DNA of 64,000 bases from Spinacia oleracea (lineage: Eukaryota; Streptophyta; Magnoliopsida; Caryophyllales; Amaranthaceae). The notes beneath the pieces are model-generated. The model ran no database searches and was not told the DNA's origin. It worked only from the letters and a program-made list of their open reading frames with translations. Both the position numbers and the translations under genes were made by a program. Below, one piece after another: positions 32,347 to 42,800 of this stretch. How positions within the stretch are numbered: the stretch's first letter is position 1; each line of letters opens with the position of its first letter. The stretch spans positions 56,024,719-56,088,718 of the forward strand of contig NC_079487.1 of assembly GCF_020520425.1 (NCBI RefSeq), read 5' to 3'.

Positions 32347-32896
32347 TTCCATGACTAATGAATTAGTAGTTTCAAATTCTAGTTTAATTAGGATTTATTG
32401 GAGTGATTCATCTTGATTTGGCAAGAGATTGTGAATCTCTATGATGTATGTGAAAAGTAGGTCTCAATTGCGAGTTGTCTAGTCCTAGGATCATGCAAGA
32501 GCTTTTCCTAGATTAGAGGACTTAGCGCGCTCTATCCGAGAGGTGGCAAGCTCGGCAATAGTTGCTTTTCCCCTATACGTCAAGTCATTGCATAATCATT
32601 GTGTTTTGACCTTTGTCCTTCCCCTAATTCAACTTCCATTGCCGATTCCCGAAATCTCTAGAATTTCTTTACTTGTTCATATTTCCTACTTTTCTTGCTT
32701 TCATTAGATTCATACAAAAACTCATTTTACATTCGAACTAGCTTTTGAACACATTAGATTGAAAAGTCAAACATATTCATTCTCTTGGGACGATCCCTAT
32801 GCTTGCCGCTATAGCTCATATAGTCGGTTAGTTAGGTGTTTATAAATATTGTTTGATAAAGGTGTATTAATTCAACAATGGAAAATACCTCTATCA
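32347..32896 (+). repeat. 3' LTR of element 1, second part
   Basis: Resumes with AGGATTTCCATGACTAATGA as in the 5' LTR at ~751 and ends CTCTATCA at 32896. The sequence next to it, AATAC, would be the 3' target duplication of element 1; its 5' partner lies outside the window. Confidence 0.85.
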
Positions 32897-34401
32897 AATA
32901 CCTCTGGACATAATAGGATGACTACTCTTACCTTATGTTCATGAGCAGGCATCAAGCGACAAAGGAATTAGGAAATACACACTTGTCCCTAAGGACAAGT
33001 GGGAGACTGAAGGAAATAATGTCCTTGGTCCAAGTTTGCATTTAATGCATTTAATGCTAAATCTAATAATGATGGTTCAGTATTAGTTAACAAGTTAATA
33101 ATTTAGTGAGATCAAGTGAACTAAATGCCTAGCTAGAGGTCGCTTCAGTTCAAGTGGAGTTAATAACATTAATCCACAACTTACTCTTGACTAAACCCGT
33201 AGGGTCACACAAATAGTACGTGAACGGATCAAGTATTTAAGTGAATATATTATTCATTAAGTACTCTATTTATGATCATTCGAAAATGACGGATCTCGGT
33301 TCCAGTGGGAGCTGAAATCGTCAAAAGGCAAAGTAAAGAGTATTCCGGAAATGAAGATATTGCCGGAAACGGAAATATAAATATTATCCAAGTCATATAT
33401 GTTGCCGGAAATGGAAACAAGGTTCGTATCGGAAAATATTATCGAAAATAGAAATATTACCGGAATCGGAAATATTGCCGGAAACGGAAATATTACCGGA
33501 ATCGGAAATATTACCGGAATCGGAAATATTTTCGGAATAGGAAAGTATTTCCGGAATAGGAAAGTATTTCCGGAAACGGAAATATTAACGGAAACGTAAA
33601 TATTTGTTCATAACGGAAATAGATTCCGGAATCGGAAAACGAATTGGAAGCTCGATGAGCGACAAGACGGCAAGCGAGCGCACAACACTGGGCGCGAATC
33701 CCAGCACCAAACACCCAGCCTTGTGCGATGGGCCAGGCAGGCTGTGGGCGAGCAGCGACCAAGCCGCGCCAAGAAACGGGACAGATGCCAACTGCAAGGC
33801 TCGCTTGGGCCTGGTCAGGCGCGCGCCAAACGTGGGCCTCGTGGTTGCGTATGGGCGTGCGTCTTAGCCTTGTCCGATCACTTAGTCACCATGTAAGTTG
33901 GGTGTTAAGTTTAGTTTTCCTAGTCCTACTAGAATTGGATTATTAGGAGTTTAATTATTCCTATAACTCTAATTGATTAATAATTACAATCCTAATAAGA
34001 TTGGTAATTGTTTTCCTAGTGGGATTCTAATTCCTTATTTCCTACTCTATAAATATGAGGCTATCCCTTATAATGTAAAAACCTATATCATATTCTTTAC
34101 TTAGATTGTGTTTAAGGGAGAACATAGTTTAAGCCTAACCCGAGTGCATAAAACCTTAATGAATATCCTCGTTGGTTGAACCTAAGGCGGATCCGAACGT
34201 GTTGTGTACTTTCTACGGAGGGGCGACACTTGGAGCTCTAAAGACTTGTTCTTGTTCGGTTCGAGAGCAGCTAGGGAAGGCACGCATCACATTGTATGTA
34301 ACCTAAATTATGCTAATTGACTATGTGGCAATTAATTTGGATTCCTGGCTTTATGGTTTTTCTGCATGAATTATATTGTTTGTATTATTCATAACCTAAC
34401 A
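32897..34401 (+). mobile_element. Copia element B, 3' end (same family as copia A)
   Basis: The 111-bp end of the internal region, with polypurine tract and stem-loop (32980-33007), then the LTR 33008-34401. It matches copia A at 30840-32341 but is clearly diverged. Its 5' part was displaced to the left of the window by insertion of element 1. The 18-bp-period repeat is at 33343-33640 with fewer GC-rich units after it. Confidence 0.85.
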
Positions 34402-34910
34402 CGTCCGCCCCTAGTTGTCGTCGCCCGATCGGGTGAACAACTCGCAACCTGCCCGACGGGCATGCGTCCGCCCAATCAAGCGTATTTATATCCTTCTTTG
34501 GTTGTTGCAATGTGGGCGCCCAATGAGCACCGGGCGACGGGCGCCCTATCGGGCGCGTGCTGAAAGGGGGAAATCCTCATTTTCTCACTCGGTTGGTCTC
34601 CCTTCGCCCTACGACCGGCTTCACGCCTCATCCTTCATTAATATCACCGAGTCTAACTCTTAAGGCTCAAACATGAACATCCTAGGCTCCCGAGAGTTGA
34701 CAATGACCGTCCCGAACCTACTCGGGATAGCGTAGTGGCCCTTAATATCATGAAACGAGCCTTAAAATGTCAGTTTCTCTTCAAACAACCTGAAACTCAA
34801 GGCACACTTCATAACACATATTAGTACTAAAAATGGCTCCTATGAGCTCATTTAACACAGAAAAGTACTAAGGGACGGGGGTAAAATCACTATATAATAT
34901 GCATATATCA
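34402..34910 (-). repeat. Athila-family LTR fragment
   Basis: The reverse complement begins TGATATATGCATATTATATAG, like the LTR starts at 12688 and 28378, and continues through the CCCCCGTCCCTTAGTACTTT block to a decayed palindrome region (34424-34555). It is truncated at 34402 by copia B. CATCC follows at 34911 as a possible target duplication. Confidence 0.75.
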
Positions 34911-35019
34911 CATCCCAGCCTTGGGAAATCTTCTTCAGCCTAACCAAAGGAACTTCAACCTCCTCCCTCTCACTGGAAGTTTCGACCACGAACTTGTTCT
35001 TATTTTTATCTCTAGCCAT
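34911..35019 (-). pseudogene. 5' end of an unidentified ORF, cut by the LTR fragment
   Basis: From ATG at 35019 the reverse strand reads 36 codons, rich in Lys and Glu (MARDKNKNKFVVETSSEREE, then VEVPLVRLKKISQGWD), and is then broken by the LTR insertion. A TATA-like CTATAAATA (35240-35249, reverse) and a pyrimidine-rich leader precede it. I do not recognise the family; it may be the first ORF of another retroelement or a host gene start. Confidence 0.4.
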
Positions 35020-36891
35020 GGCCGGAAAACCTAACTCTAGGGTTCAGACGGTGTGGTAGAAGAGAAAGTACAGAAAAAAGAGGGGAATTCGCCGATGAGC
35101 CAAATGACACAGGTTCCCGAACAGAAATTCCCACCAAGAGACGAAGATCTAAAGAATTCAAACGAACAAGATCGCCGAAATTTGAGAGAATTCTGAGAGA
35201 AAGTGATGTGAAATAAAGTTTGAAAAGTGGGGTTAAGCTGGGTATTTATAGAGGAAATAAAGCCCAAAATCACTTCAACTTCCTCTAAACCTCACACCAC
35301 ATGATCTGAAGAATTTGAAAAGACTTCGACACTTATCATAAATGCAGGAATTCGGAAAAGCTTTCAAATTAAAAAGCGGGACTTTTTGAACTTCAAGAAA
35401 CAACCCATGTGCATACAAATACCCATCCATTTAACCTCAAATGAAACGGGTCTGGGAGCATGTTGTTTGGGTGTCCAATTGGCTTCCAATTGGGCCTAGT
35501 CCCCAAAAGCCCATTGGCTAAAACATGACATAAGCTCCAACCAGCAAATGGCTCTTAGCCTTATCCAAATGGCCCAAAGCCCATTTGGCAATGGATGCCA
35601 TAAACAGCATTTACTACTCAAACACTATAAATAAGCCGCCAAGGCTCACAACTCAATGTGTACTTACTTAGGTATCGGAGGGGCTTTTCTCGGAAACACC
35701 CCGATGCTAGTGACTTTGTCATTGTGAAGGTACATTCGGGCTCTACACAATGAAACAAGCAAGATTTTTCTCATTTACACAAGGCTATTTAATCTGAAGC
35801 TCATTGTTTCAACACAGGAACAATTATGATTTCATAATTGGTCGAGATATGGAATAATGTAACAATTGACATCAATCATTAGAAATATAAGTAGTAATTA
35901 ACAACATCTAACAACCTAGGATAGTAATTGGCAAACTCACTTACTGATATATTTCTAACTTTCTCCTCCTGGAAATCTAATCAGTTAGATTTGAAATCTT
36001 ATTAGTTTGATTTGATATATGTACGAAATAATGTCACCTATGATAATGCTGAATTTCAAGGCCAAGTTCATGCATATGTAACTGATGTGCAAGGTAAGAA
36101 ATAATGATCTAAATTGCTCACCTAGAAATAATGATCTAAATTGCTCACCTATAAATAATGATAGTAATTGTGGTTGTCTTTCGAAAGTACGAAAGAATAT
36201 TGAATACAATAGAATACTTATCCCTAGTAAAATCATCACCAAAATTTCAACCTTAAAATCATCACTTGTCACCTGACTGCGTACATAAAATACCTATAAA
36301 CTCAACCTAAAACAAGAAAGGAAAAAAAAAAAAGACATTACTGAGCTGACGAGGACGGAGTGAATGTTAAAACCAATTGCCAATTTGCCAACGAGCAAGG
36401 AACGAAGCTTGAGGCTGCGACTGGTGCTAGAGCAAAACTTTTAGAGAGCGAGCTTTGCCCCGGACCTAACTCTCAAGGCTTGGCATGTTTCGAGTCCGCT
36501 CGTCATTTTCCAGCTTGAAGCAAATCTTCAAGGTACAATATGAGCTCATGAATCTTCTTATCATTGAGGTAAAGTGATGAAAGAAATATACATTTAATAA
36601 CAGCACAAGGTAGGGCATTGTATCACATTTACTTCACCAGGCCGTCTCTCTACAATTTGAGTCATTTGGCTACGTTGGAGACCACCATTGGGGAAGGACT
36701 GCCAGCAACTGAAAGCTTCACTGACTTTCCACCAATTGCATTGTTTCACCAATTCAAATTAAGTAAAGTTCGGAATTTTTACAACATCTTTGCTAATTAT
36801 GAAGGTATGAACTTCAGAGAAAACTCATAGGTGAAACTATTGCCGGTACACTATTTGTTAAAAATATACCCCTATATGATGCCCATGTTCT
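35020..36891. other. Intergenic region, mixed repeats
   Basis: No gene is supported. 35630-35720 (TATA CTATAAATA, then TTAGGTATCGGAGGGGCTTT and ACACCCCGATG) resembles the transcribed start of Tat/Ogre-type LTRs, a weak call. A 27-bp unit (AATAATGATCTAAATTGCTC...) is repeated at 36098-36155. The right end should contain the 3' UTR of the DCN1-like gene. Confidence 0.4.
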
Positions 36892-39800
36892 TCACGTATA
36901 TGATACCCTCTGCTCCTGATTCTGCACACAAGGAGATGAGAAAAGACCAGAAAAGCCCTTTGAAAGGCAGCCTTCAACTGTGTAAAGATATTTTGATGAA
37001 TTCAATGGATTAACAGTCTGCATCCCTTCATCTGAAGCATTCTCTCCACATCTATTGAGCTGCTGGTGCTTCCTTCGCTTACAGCTTATGGAATTTATCA
37101 CTTCACATGGTAGGGAACTGTTATCCATATTATTTCCCGGTAAGTTCTGCCGGAATTTTCTCTTCAAGCCAGGCAAGTTCTTTAATCCTGTAACACAACC
37201 AAATTTAAAATACCAATTCAAAATTAAGCTACGAAGAGAGCGTGTAGGGTGGAGGGGGGCTAGTTATGACTGCCAAAAAACTGTAATGATTTTATGCTTA
37301 GCAATAAAGTGGTGGCAGGCTGACAGCAGATATAAGTTACTGGGGATAAAAGCCTTAAATCGATAGCAAAGGCTAGATACCTGGAAGGGGTTCTTCAAAC
37401 ATGGATGATTTCCCCAAGGGGACATCGCAATCACAGGTGAGATTCTCACTAGTGCAGTTATTGAACCCAGTAATTCTACACAGCAAATAATGGGTAAAGG
37501 TAAGCATAAATACATAGAGAAGTGTGAACCAATGTCTGGGATCTCTCAGACAAGAATGTAAACAGATCTCAAAGCAAAAGCATTAGCAATAACAATAACA
37601 ATAACAATAATAATAAAAGACTCCATCCTTTTACCTGTCTGTCTTATCTAACTTATTTTTAGTTATGGAATGAACTTGGTAGCTCTGAATCTGGACATTT
37701 TAAAAACTATCAAAATTTACCTTCAGCAGTCTGAAGTCTGAACTTATTTTCCTAAACCTATAAATTCAAGGTGAATAGAATGAGGCCAAAGCCTATGCAA
37801 CTTTTAGGCAGTACCATGGTGTAAAAACTCGCCCGAGTTAACTCGTATCACCCGAGTTAACTAGGTTTTGGAGGCTGGCGATACGAGATATCACGAGTTG
37901 TAAAGGTGTTTTTAAAAAGGGCGAGATCTCGGCCGGTTCAACCGATCGCGTTAAACGTTATTAGCCTCACATCTACTCGGTTTTCAGCCGAATTCCTTAT
38001 GTTTTCGACAAAAAGAAAGGGAAAAAGGAAAGAAATGGAGAAACTCCACTGAAATAGAGTAGAGAACTCCATTTTCTGATCTAAACAAGAGAGGAGAGAG
38101 AAGGTAGACAAAGGAATTCATTTAATTATGTCACGTGTACGGTTTAGGGGAGGGAGACTAGGGTAGGTAGTGACTGGGGTTGACATGGGGCTTCTTTTTA
38201 AAATTCCTACGCGACAACCGCGATACGGTCCGCAACTAACACATCATTTCCGTTACCGAGACTCCGCGACCGATCCCGCGACCGTGACCGATACCGCATT
38301 TTATAACTATGGGCAGTACCCTCGAGGTAAGGAATTTTCTGCTGCAAATAAACTTATTCTATTCATTTTTCTCTTTTAATTGGAAATCAAATTAAATTCT
38401 ACAACGCTACCAAGTGCTGATATAAGCTACTTCCACATGCAGGTAACAAATAATAGAGTAATCAACTACATTAAATATAGAAAAAAAATTTACCATCCAG
38501 AACAGAAATGGCAACTGACATTCCTATCTCTCCTCTCCCTCTCTGAACCACATAGTCCTCTCGCCCCCAACCTCTGGGGATCATCCATGGACCATGGCCA
38601 ATGAATAACTAGGTAATCCCTCATTTATGCTACCCTACCAGCCAGCCAGGGGCTAGTTTTGTGATTTCCTCCGTAAATTCCAATTTTTCTCTAAGTTCTC
38701 ATCCTCCGTCCTTACAAAAAACCTCCCGGAAAAATTGATTCTAATAATCCAACCTTTGGCCCGTTTTCGTAAAACAGTCCCACACAGTTAACTAAGAATA
38801 ATCCAATCTTTGAGGGATACCTTCCCAAATTGGTCCTCTGTAACCGTCAACCTTGGAGGCAGTTAATTTTAGTAATTACTTCTCCAACCCAATAAGCTCA
38901 TCCCAACCCACCATACACTAATCTTGTTAGTTACAGTGTATACCAACCACCACTTCCATTTCTTCAATTGCTGCACCCCATTGCCCAATTAAAAACAACC
39001 TTTTTGTCAAAAAAATAACAACAGTTAATTACCAAGTAATCATGTAAAATCTAACCAAATAATCGATATTTTTTTTGCCATTTCTTAGTTTGAGCTAATC
39101 ATAAGCTTGTTTGCAGCAAAGACGACGGCTGGATTAAATTGAATTCGACTAACAAGGTAATCAAACATGCATAAATAAACAAGAAAACAAATCAAACCTA
39201 TTTCCAAAAACCTCAAATCAATTTTAAAAGGAAATAAGTCAGCAATCAACGAATAACCATTTCATATTTCAGAAAAATCACGAGGAATATAAAACTGGAA
39301 TTTTTTGTCGTCTCAAAAAGGTTGAGCTTGGTGGATGTGTACTATGCAGTTGTTGGAGGATAGAGAAAGGGTGGCATTGCCGGCCAAAGAGGAGAGTGAA
39401 AGAGGGAGGAGCGGTGATAAGTGAGGCGGTGTATGAGGAGGAGGACAGATGGGCAGCGAGGGTGGAAGAAGAAGCCAAAAAGGAAGATGAAGATGCCACA
39501 AGAATGGGGAAGGTGACATGGGAGTAAAAGTAGCTAGCCAATTAAAATAAGAAACGTGTAATACTTTACCGGTTAACAAAGGTTACAGACCGCTTTAAGA
39601 AGATACCGACCAAAGGTTGGATTATTCTTGGTTAACAAAAATGTGGGACTGTTTTAAGAAGACTGCCCAAAGCCCAAAGGTCGGATTTTTGGAATCAAAC
39701 TTTCCTTTTATTTTCTTAACGCTTTACGCAACATTCTTAATTCTAATTTTAACAAATGTTGCATTAGTTTGAACGTCGACTTATATTTTGAAATCCAAAA

Positions 39801-42800
39801 AATGTGTGTGAAAGAACTTGCATTTCAAAGTGATTACTCCTTACATCCCTTTTTAATTGCCCAATAGCCAAAATTCATTTTATTAAGAATTAGATGAAAA
39901 ATGTGCACATGGGTCGATAAAGTGAGCCCATGAGGAGAGAGATAGAGAGCGCAACTGGAAAAACTTATCATTTAAGTTATGAATCAAAGAGACACCCCAA
40001 AGAGGAATAGGGGAAATCAAAGAGGGATGGACAAAATTAACTTCAGACATGTCATTTGGTGGCGTCCCAAAGTACATCACACTCTTTACCCTTACTTTTC
40101 CGTTCTTCACTTTACATCCCATCAATCGTTTTCTCTCTCTCAACATGTATCTTTACTTTTTCTCTCTACTCATTGAATTTTTTATTCTATATACTACCTC
40201 TGTTTAAGCTAACAAGTTCCTTTTTAATCCGTTTTATAAATCTGTTAAGATGTTTGCTTTATTCTACTTTTGGCATATTATGTTACCCTTCTCACACCAA
40301 AAGATTTACACCTATTTCCTCCCTCTCTCTTACTTTATCCACCTTTTTTTTACACTCACCCGCCTTCTTACACTTTCTCTCTTACTTCATCCATCTTTTT
40401 CTCACACCTACTTACCACATCGACACTCTCTCCTTTGTCTTAGTATTTGTGCAAATAGTAAATGTTAACTTACATTATTAATCTCAATTCCAATTGTAAG
40501 GGTGAAGTTCATCATCAGACAAAGGCAGTATTTCTTTTCTTTCTTTTCTTTCTCGCAAGGGAAATCCTCTCAATCTAGGCTTGATTGGTTTGTAAAAGCT
40601 GAATATAGCCCCTTTATATCTCTAGATGTCCAGAATTGATAGTGATGTTATGGAAAAAAAAAAATGGATAACTTTCGGGGTTGTGTGAAGAACATAAAAT
40701 GTATTAGAGAAGGTAAAATTGTTCAAAGCTATATGGTAAAGCCTGATGACACCAAGACACAATTCAAGAGTTCAAGCCAGTATTATGGGTAACTCCAACT
40801 CCTTCACCAGCGTCAATATGCCCCCAAATACCACATGATTCAAGTGACTGTTGCATAGAACTTATACAACAAACGAGTGACTAGATCCCGGAATCTACAA
40901 AGTAAATATAGACAGATACTCCCTCCGTCCCTTAATACTCGACCTGTTTTGACCGGACACGCTTGCCAATGCTCAACTTTGAACACCAATTTCTTTAACT
41001 ACATATTATAAAAACTTATAAAAATATTAGTATTTTGAAAATATATATTAAGATGAACCCAACAATTATTACTTCCTCCATTTTTTTTTTAATTGCACCA
41101 TCTGTGATTTCACGCTTGCCAATGCACTATTTTAACCACTAATATCTCTCATTATACATTTTAAAAAATTATAAAAATTTGATAATTTGAAAGTATATTT
41201 CGAGACGAATCTAACAAGATCCCACATGAATATATATTTCCTTACATATAAATCACAAAAATAATTATATAAGTATGCGTGAATAGTGCTAAAACCAAGA
41301 TGGTGCAATTATTAAAAAATGGAGGAAGTATATATATTAACATTTGTTTTCATATACTAGAAATAAAATAGGGTCAAAGTGAATTATGTGAATAGTGCAA
41401 AAAGTCAAAACGGGTCGAGTATTAAGGGACGGAGGGAGTAGTAGATAGACATCAAACCTGTACATGTGCTCAACAAAGTCATCGATTAATGTGGGCCAAG
41501 CACCTGAAAATGAATTCGTGACTTGAAAGTTAATTCAAAGGGATGGATTTTACTGATAAGTACGAACTCTTTTTCTCAAGACGAGAACAAGTACAACTGA
41601 ACAATAAGGGTTCCTGGACAGATATAAACAATGAAAGAACAATAAATAAGAGGACAAGACTATTTGCCTTTGTTTAGACCCTGAGCCTCAACTGATTTGG
41701 AATTTCCAAAGTTAGAGCTCCCTAAGTCAAGTTTTTCTTTCTAGGGTAAACAATGGAAAAAGACTTTGTATCCTTGTGCGGAGGATTGACCAATTTCATA
41801 AAATTATATCGCTCAACAACACCTGAACGCATAGCATGTGCCCGTGGTACTCAATCAGCAAAAGCGCACGCTTTTCGTAGGCAAAGCGCAACAGAAAAGA
41901 AATAATAAATTTAAAAATTCATAAAAGATGGAGAAAATATGGAAAAAAAGATGAAAAAAAAAAGAGAAACCGTAAAGATGAAAGAAAAATTCAGAATCCG
42001 ACTGGAGAAATTCGGCTACGGGAGAAATTGCACTAAGGTTTTCAAAAAACCCCCAAATATTCGCTTTTAAAAAATAAAAATAAATCACGTGATACTTTAA
42101 AAAGAAGATTAGAGTCACGTGGCTTTATTTTTATAAAAAAGAAGGGTCTGCTGTGCCCAGACTACAACAACGCGCTTCCAGTATGTTGCTAGGCTTCGGC
42201 TTCTGCTGTGAGCTTCCGAGCTTCCAACGCTTTAAGCGCACTAAAGAGTGCTTTTTAAAACTAAGGCACCAACAAAACTCCAAGGCACCCGAATATCTAA
42301 TGAATTTGAAAAACTAGAAACATTGATTGAGTAATAGGTTAAGGTCACAAATTTACTAGGCAAAGGAAAATATAAAAAATATCTCAAGGGACTACGGAAA
42401 TTTCAGTGAAGTGAAGTTCTGCAAATAACTTTTGGTACCACCTTCCTGGACAGAACCATTTCTAACTGTCCAATCTCCGATTTCCACATCTATTTTATTG
42501 CTATGACTACCTTTCCTTAGTCTTTTCAGCTTACACCAGAAGTAAAATGCTGACAACGCCAAGTACGAGAGGTTAAACAAAATCTATAAAGGACTATGCA
42601 AGAAAAGCCCAATAACAAAGTGAAATTTGATTTAACTTTGGTTAGTAAGAACATCATGTCACCCCCTCAGATTGATATCGTACCACATGTAATTGAAACT
42701 GCTTTTTCTTAATAGGTTGGCAAAATTGTCAAACAATACCTTACTTTTCTCTCTTTTTGTGAACTACTCCCTCCGTCCTGGAATACTTGAAACGTTTTCC

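Larger units (their letters stand above)
1..32896 (+). mobile_element. Element 1: non-autonomous Athila-type LTR retrotransposon, interrupted by nested insertions
   Basis: The 5' LTR enters from the left window edge and ends at 1290. The internal region is 1291-5959 and the 3' LTR is 5960-7427 plus 32347-32896. The two LTRs align clearly (for example 730-1290 with 7400-7427 and 32347-32896) but differ at roughly 10% of positions by eye, so it is fairly old. It has an Athila-like primer site (tRNA-Asp type) and a polypurine tract at 5946-5957. Without the solo LTR the internal region is about 3.3 kb and contains no protease, reverse transcriptase or integrase, only one 306-codon ORF. It must therefore be mobilised in trans, presumably by an autonomous Athila. 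It is interrupted by a solo copia LTR (3085-4488) and copia A (7428-32341). Confidence 0.85.

Noticed and set aside
39278..39579. Ser/Pro/Leu-rich reverse ORFs of 87-88 codons
   Set aside because: Inside the inverted-repeat element in intron 7; low complexity, no domain, two frames open at once.
40200..40480. Possible MITE starting CTACCTCTGTTTAAGC
   Set aside because: Looks like one Stowaway-type end but no matching inverted end or TA-flanked partner could be found.
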